Source: Eupeodes corollae
Taxonomy: Eukaryota > Arthropoda > Insecta > Diptera > Syrphidae
DNA length: 64,000 bases
Assembly: GCF_945859685.1 (NCBI RefSeq)
Contig: NC_079149.1
Coordinates: 28,059,118 to 28,123,117 of the forward strand
Direction: 5' to 3'
The position numbers were made by a program, and so were the translations under genes. The notes under the pieces were generated by a model. That model was not told the DNA's origin. It searched no databases and saw only the letters and a list, made by a program, of their open reading frames with translations. Below are positions 55,585 through 64,000 of this stretch, in pieces (position 1 is the first letter of the stretch; the number at the start of each line of letters is the position of its first letter).

Positions 55585-55960
55585 TGCGGGGCTCAATAGT
55601 CTTGTGCGAACTAGGGCCACGCCCAATAAACTTCTTCATTTAGCTCACTAGACATGTAGATGTGTTCTTTCACTTCACAGGCCACATTCGACTTGTACGC
55701 ATCACCTGATGCTAACCTGACCTATGCATACGGGGCCAAAGATCACGCAAAAAACTTTTCTCTCGAAACGACCCATGTGCTTTCATCCGCTTTTGCCATA
55801 GCGCATACTTCTTCATCGTATAGCAAGACGGTGAAATATTAGGGTCTTACATAGCGTCACTTTAGTTGCTCGATAGTGGGCTTTACTACTTATTTTTTTC
55901 CTTAGTTTTTTGCATCCTCGGTAGACAAAGTCCTTAACAACGATTACCTCAAGTTACGTA
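55585..55960 (-). mobile_element. RTE-like LINE scrap (copy E)
   Basis: Minus-strand DNA around 55740-55800 reads TATGGCAAAAGCGGATGAAA followed by GCACATGGGTCGTTTCGAGA. It is nearly identical to the region of copy B coding for TKADESTLGRFERKV (19045-19095). At 55915-55955 GGTAGACAAAGTCCTTAAC and CCTCAAGTTA match copy C (21534-21568) over the EVVKDFVYLGT codons. The intervening sequence is shortened, so this is an internally deleted fragment. Confidence 0.75.
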
Positions 55961-56480
55961 TTGTATTGTATTTAATTATTCATTTTGGTAGGTTTACAAT
56001 CCTTACAATTATAATTTAAGTAGAAGACGTTAAAGATAAAAACAAACCATTTATCTCAATTAATGAATATTGAAAGGTACCTACTAAGGCAAAATATGAT
56101 AATCAGCTAATTCATTATATAAAAAAAATCAGAGTTATTTAAAACAAAGATTTATTAATTAGGTAATTTTAGTAGTTATCTGAAAAATAACAGCAAAAAT
56201 ATATAATAAAGAATAAAAACATAGTGATCTTCCGAATAACTATAATTTTCTATTCTTTGTTACCCTAACAAAACAAATTATGAGACACTCTTTAACTTAG
56301 CTAACAGCTAGAGTTAGTGGCGAATGCTCATCTTGACAAAATTATCGACATATTTGCCTGCAAGGTGATAGAAAAAAATAAGTGTTGTTTTTTTTTATAA
56401 ATTAATTTACTCTAGATACGTTTTGTACGTGATCGTATCCAAACAGCCATGACTTTACACTTTGTAGAAAAAAAGAGGGT
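55961..56480. other. Unassigned AT-rich interval
   Basis: Nothing recognised. Confidence 0.4.
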
Positions 56481-58063
56481 GGGATGCGACCCACACTGAT
56501 AACTTCCCATCCTGTCTGTCGATTTGTCTTGCTTAAAAGTTTGTCTATATGTACTCGTATTAATCTTTACCAAATATGCGTATTTTTTTTTGCAGATTTT
56601 ATTTTTTATGAAAGAACGGACTGTTGGATTTTTATATAAAAATTACTGAATATCGAAAAAAATATTTTCTGTGAAATAAAATAAGTTTGAAGCCAATATT
56701 TCTAGTTTTTGAAAAGCTATTTGAGTCGAAAGTAAATTTTTACCAAGTTTTAGTACTTTTTTTTCTAGAGTTTTATTTTTTGTAAAAAAAACTCAATTCG
56801 ATTTTTTTCAAAATTGTATCGACTGTTAAAAACAATATTTCTATAAGATAAAATAAGTTTGAAGCCAATATTTCAAAATTTTGAAAAGATATTTGAGTCG
56901 AAAATCAATTTTTACCATCTTTTGTTAATTTTTTTTTATGTTTTTAATTTTTTGTACAAAAACTGTCATTAGATTTTTTTCAAAATTTTACTGAATGTTG
57001 AAAACAATATTTTTTATAAGATGAAATTAGTTTGAAGCCAATACCTACATTTTTGAAAAGATATTTGAGTCGAAAGTCAATTTTTACAAACTTTTATACA
57101 TTTTTACTTTTTTTTTGTTTTTAATTTTTTGTAAAAAAACTGTCAATTCGATTTTCCTTAAAATTTGTCGTAATGTTGAAAACAATATTTCTTATAATTA
57201 AAAATTAATTCGAAGCTATTATCTCAAAGTTTTGAAAAGATATTTGATTCGAAAATCAATTTTTACCAACTTTTATTAATTTCTTTTTTTTAGGTTTTTA
57301 TTTTTTGTAAAAAAAACTGTCAATTCGATTTTTCTCAACATTTTTCAGAATGTTGAAAACAATATTTTTCATCAGATAAAATAAGTTTGAAGACTTAATT
57401 TCAAGGTTTTGAAAAGATATTTGAATCGATATTGAATTTTTACCAACTTTGAGTGATGTTTTTTTTTAGATTTTTATTTTTTATAAAAAAAAAACTGTCA
57501 ATTCGATTTTTTTCAAAATTTTATCAGATGTCAAAAACATTATTCTTCGTTACACAAAATTGTTTTGGAGATGAAATCATATTTTAGTCGTACAATTTTG
57601 GAGGTGACAAATTTTTGTTTCAGTTTTTTCGATTTATACAAAAAAACTGTTAAATGGAATTTTTCCAAAAAATATTCTTGTTTGGTATCAGATTACAGTT
57701 TAATATGTAAAATGTAATTCAAGTCTCTAATTTTTGGTTCGTAAGATATTTGGGGTTAACCAAAATTGTCACTTTTTTTCAAACTGCTATGGTAAAGAAA
57801 CCATCCACGCAATTGTCTTGAGGGCCCTTTCTGCATCTTTCTGCTTAATTATCTGTATAACAAAATTTATTTAAAATCGATATCTCTTCTGGTTCTTGAG
57901 TTTTGGAGGACGAAAAAACGTCTCGAACGTACGTTCGTACGGACGCACAGACATCTTTCTAAAAATCTTTTATTTCGACTCTAGGGACCTTGAAACGTCG
58001 AGAAATGTCAAAATGTTCAATTTGACAAATCGGACCCATTACAATAACTTCCTATGAGAAGTT
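56481..58063 (-). repeat. TRE copy 4: longest tandem-monomer element
   Basis: Non-coding, inverted relative to copy 2 and collinear with it. One end (58046-58063) is AACTTCCTATGAGAAGTT, the imperfect partner of the AACTTCCCATAGGAAGTT end of copy 2. The other end has GGGATG (56481-56486) paired with CATCC (56508-56512) around CGACCCACACTGATAACTTC. The core holds at least five monomers marked by AGTTTGAAGCC-type landmarks at 56684, 56855, 57029, 57207 and 57384 (spacings 171-178 bp). Each contains an AAAAGATATTTGAGTCGAAA block, TTTTTACCAACTTT and AACTGTCAATTCGATTTTT. A unique arm (57560-58045) includes a GTACGTTCGTACGGACG palindromic stretch near 57930. No open frame of interest exists. Confidence 0.82.
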
Positions 58064-60460
58064 AAAAAAACACCCTCAAGACTTGGAAATAGTATAGATG
58101 TCTTAAAGGAAGAACTTTTAACTCCTGAAATAAATTAAAACTATTATGAAAGCGATTTTTTTTACAAATTATTCTTATTACATGTTTTTGAAGAACAAGA
58201 AGCGGATTGATTTTATTTTTATAAGACCCTCCCCAACAGGTTATTCCATACTGAATTTTAGAGTGAACTATACCAAAGTAGATCATAACAAGTATTTTTC
58301 TCGAGCAGTATAAACCAAGTGTATAAAATTGTCTGGAGCAACATAGTAAATAATTTTTTAACTATAATTTATGTTCGGACCAATTCATTTTACTATCAAG
58401 TATGGCACCAAGGTATTTAAAGGTATTCACAAATTCTATCTGAAAGCAATGAGTTGAACAGGGCTCCCTTGAGACAAAACTATTAGATTCATTTACACTG
58501 AATTTAAATTTTTGGCAATCTGAGGAATGATAAAATATATCGCAATCAATTAAGTTAGAAGATCCTGACAGACTAAAGTACATTAGTTTTGTTTTATTAC
58601 TTATTACCATAAGATATCCAAGTCTGAGTTAATGTCAGAAATTAAATTAACCAGAGAACAACAACCATATGAAAAGGCCTTATCATCAGCAAATGCTGTA
58701 ATTTTGCTTTTGAAATTCTGATTGAAAATAGAAGTAATAAAGATCAGAAAAAGCAAGGGACCCAAAACCGAACCTTGGGGAACACCAATACTAATTTCAC
58801 ACAAACTACTTAAACTACCATTTATTTTTACTAATTGCTTTCTATTGGATAAATAAGAATCTAGCTAATTATTCCTAGCCACGCATTCCTGCATTTTTTA
58901 ATTTTCTCAAGAGAATATTATGATCAACTTAATCAAATGCTTTAGTTAAATTAATAAAGAGTCCAGCTGTAAACAAATTCTTGTTTATGTTTTCATAAAT
59001 TTCACTTCAAAATTTTAATAACGCATCTTCAGTTGATTTATGGGCTCTAAATCCAAATTGAGATTCACTAAAAAAATTATTTTTATCAAGAAACTTCAAA
59101 ATTCTTTGCTTCATTGCTTTTTCAAAAAATTAAGAACAAACAGGTAACAGTGAAATAGGCCTATTATTATGCAAAATGCAAGGGTTTGATTATTTGTGTA
59201 AAGGAGTGACTTCAGCAATCTTGAAAGCGCTTGGAAAAACACCACCGTTCACAATTTTATTGAAAATATGTGAAAGTACATCCACAATGTTGTAAGCAAT
59301 TTGTTTAAAGATAAAGTTAGAACAATTATCGTTGGTCACAGAATTTGATTTTTTTAAGTAATTCACCAGGCAAAATAGGCAAAATAGGAACATAAAAAAG
59401 ACTTTCTGTATTAACATTATCATTAGTTAAATCTTCAGTGAACAAACACTCATTTCTGTTCCTAAATACCTCAGTAGAGACATTTTCAGCAATAGAAATG
59501 AAAAATGTATTAAAACGATTAGCAATTTCAGTAGAATCAGTTATTTGAATGTTTCCATCATCTATAACTAAAGGCTTTTCTGATTGGTAACTACGATTTC
59601 AAAGTTTATTCACAATTTTCCATTCCCCTTTAATATTACCTTTATTTTTTTCCAGTTGACCCAAATAATAATTTTCCCCACAAGTTTTAATTTATTTTGC
59701 TAATTGTTTGCATACTTTCTTGTATTCTGTTTTAAAGTCAATATTATTTGGATATTTCTAACATTTTTTACCAAGTTTTTTTTTATGAATTTATCATAAG
59801 CAAGTGAAGGATCACTTTCATTATAGACACTGTCCCAGGATTCAAATCGTAAAAATAAATTGAGTCTAGTAAAATCAATTTTCGTAACTTCACCATCTAA
59901 TATAGTTACATCTTTGTTAACCACGAAGTCTACGTAATGAAGACTAGTCATGATCGGTGATACCTAAATCAGCCAATGAGCTAACTGGTTTAACAACACG
60001 AGATAAACTATTCCTGCTGAAAATATGGTCAATACACGTTTTTGAGTTTTCAACAATTCTAGTGGGCACATTTATATAAGAATCTAAACCATAAGAAGCC
60101 AACAACATTAAATAGTTATCCACGTATTGGGTTTTAGAGAGAAGATCAATATATATGTCACCCAGAAAAATCAAATTTTTATTTTTTTCATTCATCAACA
60201 GAGTATTAGTTATAGTCTATAGTTATAGTCCTCAAGAAAGACATCCCTACCACCATCATGAAGCCTATAGACATAAATCAAGTAGTGTTTTTCATTATTC
60301 AAATTAAGAGTAACTTTAATTATATCCGCAGTGACCAAATTATTACTGACAACATCACAATTAATGTATATATTTTTGACAAAAACACCCACACCACAAG
60401 CACTATTAATATTTTTACAATTCAAAAGTTGCACTCAGACTACGAATGTTTTGATGTATA
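58064..60460 (-). mobile_element. CR1-like LINE, endonuclease and RT, broken
   Basis: Minus strand, 5' to 3'. Endonuclease: GVGVFVKNIYINCDVV (60390-60340), NLIFLGDIYIDLL (about 60170-60135, a GDFN-type box as GDIY), VENSKTCIDHIF (about 60045-60010) and GITDHD (59960-59944, the SDH-type end). RT N-terminal: HIFNKIVNGGVFPSAFKIAE with VTPLHK (59250-59190), a degraded middle including a SQFGF.AHKST-type segment near 59050, ISIGVPQGSVLGPLLFLIFI (58795-58735), ITAFADDKAFSYG with intact FADD (about 58710-58670), FVNTFKYLGAILDSKMNWSE (58430-58375) and the thumb GIVHSKIQYGITCWGGSYKN (58275-58215). Similarity ends at TRE copy 4. Clade within the CR1/L2/Daphne group is uncertain. Confidence 0.8.
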
Positions 60461-60544
60461 ATAAAGAAATTATTTGGGTAAACACTGTTTTTCAGAAAAA
60501 CACTTAACTACAGATCATTTTCAAAATTATATGAGAACACAACT

Positions 60545-61560
60545 TCTGCTCGATCAAAATTTTGTCGATTGTGACGTTTTGACCGAGACGACAATATTGC
60601 AGGCCCTTTCTTGATGAGAGCTTGTACTATGGTTTGCCTCATTAACCACTGAATCCATTTTTGCTGCTTCTGATTCAATTGATATCACTATGAGTTCTTG
60701 AGATAATGACAATGTCATCAGCATATGCCAGTTGTTGGATAGACTTTTGAAAGATAGTGCCTTTAGTGTTGACGTTGGAGCTCTGTATTATTCTTCCAAG
60801 GACGATGTAAAATAAATCGCATGACAGCGCATCACCTTGTCTAAAACCTTTTTTACACTTCGAAAGGTTCTGTTAAGTTGCTTCCAACCTTTATGAAGCA
60901 GCGTGAAGTGAATTCTCCATGGTCATCCTACACTAACGGACAAGTTTGACAGGGATTACAAAACTATAGACATGGGTGTACACAGTTTGTCCATGTAGAT
61001 GCTTGCATATGCCGCATTGAAATTGATGAAGAAATGGTGGGTGTAGATTTGATGTTCTTGAGTTTCTTTCAGGATCTGCCATAATGTGAATATTTGCTCG
61101 ACAGTAGACTTTCCTAATCCAAAACCACACTAATAAGGACCTATCAGGTTGTTGACAATGGGCTTTAGATGTTCTAAGACTAGACTTATTCCTTTATAGT
61201 TGGTGGGTTTAGAGGCTCTACTTCTTTTCAGTTTCCAGCAAACATTACTGAGGTTCCATTCGTCGGGCATGTTTTCTTCCGACCATTATTTACACATAAT
61301 TTCTTGCATACAGAACTCTGCATTCAAGTCATCTGCTCCAGCGGCTTTGTTAGACTTCAGTTTAAATATGGCAATTATTACTTTTTCTAAATCGGGAAGA
61401 CGGGACTATATTGAATAGAGGCCAACTGTGATCACTTATTCAAAAATTACCAAGGTCGGGAAGCTTTTACTGAGAATTGAGCTTTTTTCGTTACGGAAGC
61501 ATAATTAATTCACCGCAACAGGTATTCCAGCTTTATTTTTGAATAATGAGGTCTCATCAC
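60545..61560 (-). mobile_element. RTE-like LINE fragment (copy F)
   Basis: Minus-strand RT region parallel to copy A. QQLAYADDIVII with intact YADD (60735-60705), a decayed LTVNEG block near 60650, the SIKVGSNL-type and MTMENS-type motifs near 60890-60930, a FINFNAA-type box near 61020, QCGF.PGKSTVEQIFT (61140-61085), a decayed NYKGISL-type motif near 61200, and an upstream linker with EENMPDEWNLS-like codons (61290-61250). It is more diverged than copies A-C, and many frames are broken. Confidence 0.78.
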
Positions 61561-61639
61561 AAGCCTAAGGATGGAAGAGCAAACAGGAGCTAATAGAATC
61601 ACGATATATTTTTTTTTTAAATACGGTGGAACTCGTTAA

Positions 61640-62190
61640 CAAAACTTATGCACACCTTCAATAGCACCTTGAATAATTAAATCGTGCTGCATGAATTTAA
61701 GGAAGCGTTATTATTCCCAATCCATAGAAAGACAACTGCAACAGAAGCTCCTTTCTTAATCTTATCAACTATTTGTATCAATTCTAAGAAATCGCCTAGA
61801 AGTTTGGATTAACCATAACAAGATCCTTAAAGAACGGAAACATTTTTTGCTTAAAAAAGCATTGCGGAAAAAGCAGCTATGTGTCAAATTCATAGATTTT
61901 AAGTATGACTTCGATACTATGAATAAAAGGGCCTTGTTTTACAAGCTGTACAACAAGTGAATGTTATCAACATTTGGAAGATTGCTAGAAAATCTTTATA
62001 AATCAAATATAGCTGCAGTGTTGGATGGTTAGTAAAGGTCGGTTTGGTTTGAAACAAAAATGGGAGTCAAAAAAGCATGTCCCTTGAGTCTGTACCTGTT
62101 TTGCTATTTATTGACGACATCATTGAGGCTCTAACTGGTTTTATAGAGTGTGTTGAAATCAAGGACGTAATAACCGATACTTAGAAAAAA
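61640..62190 (+). mobile_element. LINE RT fragment of another lineage
   Basis: Sense strand: LCVKFIDFKYDFDTMNKRAL then FYKLYNK (61881-61960), LLENLYKSNIAAVLDG (61985-62030), WFETKMGVKKACPLSLYLF (62048-62105) and a shifted FIDDIIEALTG segment (62108-62140). These are RT palm motifs: box A with both Asp (FIDFK.DFD), then GVKQGCPLSP with Gln replaced by Lys. The GVKQGCPLSP form differs from the GVPQGS form of other copies here, so it is a separate LINE lineage. No YADD was found after it. Confidence 0.62.
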
Positions 62191-62199
62191 TGATTTGCA

Positions 62200-64000
62200 A
62201 AAAATCATGTTTCCCGAAACTCTAAATAAAAATATTTCATTTTGAAAAATATCAAATTGTTGCAAGATTAGTTTTATGTCAAAAGATGTTTTCAATTACC
62301 GTAGAACACGCCAAATTATATGGTCATTATTGGAAACGAATTGTCTCCATTTTTTTTGTTATTAAAACGATTAATCTACATTGCTATTGATTATCTTTGA
62401 GAGTTTTTAACATGCCTTATTGCCAATAGTTATAGCTAAGTATGCTATTCAAAAGTAGAGATGTCAAAAATGCACTCTAGGATCTCATCAGCAAATTAGA
62501 AGAAAAATGTAGGCTCGGATGAAACCGTCATAAGACTTCACCTGTACATAGAGCGTCCTTCCACAATTTTCGAGATAAAGAAGTTATTTTAAAATTGATT
62601 CTAATCAAAAATTTATTTCAGCTATATTTAAGATAAGAGTGGATAAGATTGACCTTCGGATTGGGTAAGATTGAACTTCATGCCGCACCGAGACGATCTT
62701 TCTAAAATTTAAATGCTTTGCAACATTTTGGCCAGAGAAGGCATTCTGCAGTGGCCAATCCTGAAAGAAGTAAGAACAAAAAGTGCCAACTAGCATTAAA
62801 TAGCAGACTATTCAAAATTAAATTCCTTATTGAAAAAAACCCTCTGGCTTTAAATATTTCTCTAACAATTTCTTAGCGCAAAGTTGCTAAATCCATCAAT
62901 TACTTAGTGTCTCGTTGTTCAAATAAGTCATCGTTGCAGCCGTGACACTCACTCCATACATTTTAAGTCATCATTTTAATAAAATTTTCCACATTTCCAA
63001 TAAACTTTATCTCAACGAATATAAATATACCCATAACCTAACCTACGTTACGTATAACGACTAACTTATTTCATTTTTCCAATTATACATAGCTGGACCG
63101 TTTTTCGCTAGATTTTATTACACTCGCCCGAAAAATCCGAACTTTTAATTCAAGAAATCTGGACTCGTAAAAAGTTGGTCTCTATCGTCTCTGAGTGTTC
63201 ATATTTTTTTTTTGTTTTTTGTTCTTCAAAAACTTTCATCCCACAAAAATACGTCAAGAACAAAAAATAAGAGAACAAAAAAAAAACAAGGATAATAAAA
63301 GAAAATAAAGACTTTCAAAAATTTAGAACTCATCCACAAATTGTAACAGATGCCGCATGCAATAGTGAATAATATTTTATTCGCGAAATCTTTCTTTTTC
63401 TCGAACTCTCCTCGAACACTTAAAATCCGTTTTCCATTTAGAATATCCTTTTTACCTAGGACATTTTACATAGCCATCAGTTGGTGGTTGGTAGCAGACT
63501 ACAGGGGTGGTCCTTTGCTTGGAGAAGGCCGTAAAGGTAGTTCCAAAATGTTCAAATGATTACAAGTGTCTACTTTGAATAAGTTCAACAAGGAGAAGAT
63601 AATCCTAAAATAAGGATAAGGCGCTTCTTAAAAGGAGAAAATATGAAGGATCTGCTTTTGATCATTAAGCATCGTCGTCTTAAGTATTTAATTTATACCA
63701 ATTTAAGAACTTCTTCTGAAATTTTGTGGTTTGCTTACCGTTTTAATGCAATGTCTGAATTAATTCAAAATTGAGTAATTCGTTCTTGTAAAAGAATGCA
63801 ATCTTTTATGAATGCATTCTTTAAGCTGACGATTGTATTCTTTTCAATTTATGTGTAAATGTTGGGACGAGAGGTTCATTTGGCTGTTTCAAAGGGCTTC
63901 AAGCCTCAAATAATCCGTCCCCGGATAAAAACCACAAGAAATACATTTCAACTTTGTCGCACTTTTGTGCGTTTTATATTATGCAAGATGTTGGAATATC
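62200..64000. other. Unassigned AT-rich interval to window end
   Basis: No recognisable gene or TE. The minus-strand frame at 62605-62796 and the plus-strand frame at 63350-63559 show no known family. T/A runs occur around 63205 and 63285. Confidence 0.4.

Noticed and set aside
56481..58063. CRISPR array, because of regularly spaced repeats
   Set aside because: The repeats are whole monomers of about 175 bp with no short repeat/spacer pattern, in an evident insect genome.

Overview
The window is AT-rich eukaryotic DNA made almost entirely of decayed transposable elements (TEs) set in non-coding sequence with microsatellites. No host protein-coding gene, rRNA gene or intact tRNA gene could be recognised. 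The TE mix (RTE-like, LOA-like and Jockey-type LINEs, mariner, Tc1 and pogo-like DNA transposons, a copia fragment, a tRNA-derived SINE) and the ACATATGTATGT-type simple sequence suggest an insect, plausibly a fly (Diptera). That is an inference; the species cannot be named from the sequence. Every TE coding region carries frameshifts, stops, truncations or internal deletions, so none looks autonomous.

Layout. 1-1320: 3' part of an RTE-like LINE on the minus strand. 3790-6702: LOA-like LINE on the plus strand (ORF1, endonuclease, start of RT). 6703-9330: Jockey-group LINE, minus. 9520-10043: first copy of a non-coding tandem-monomer element called TRE here. 10709-15036: Tc1 transposon with terminal inverted repeats, its transposase split by a minus-strand LINE and by a minus-strand mariner copy. 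16709-17806: second TRE. 17818-20872: pogo-like transposon interrupted by an RTE-like LINE with a recognisable target-site duplication. 20961-22335: RTE-like LINE fused to the 5' end of a mariner. 24471-24765: tRNA-derived SINE. 24797-29011: mariner split by a 3.3 kb LOA-like LINE. 31905-35640: the most complete Jockey-group LINE. 35750-43395: small mariner, Jockey and R1/LOA-like scraps, then a plus-strand Jockey element. 44010-44959: LINE RT cut off by a third TRE. 49280-53817: LINE scraps, an internally deleted mariner, and a copia fragment split by an RTE-like LINE. 55585-63000: RTE-like scrap, the largest TRE, a CR1-like LINE, another RTE-like LINE and one more LINE scrap. The remaining stretches hold nothing identifiable.

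The genes do not cooperate as a pathway; their relation is stratigraphic. Which element interrupts which gives a relative order: mariner, Tc1, pogo-like and copia copies served as targets for later LINE insertions. The most novel-looking item is the TRE family: at least four copies with shared hairpin-like ends, a copy-variable core of monomers of about 175 bp, and no coding capacity.
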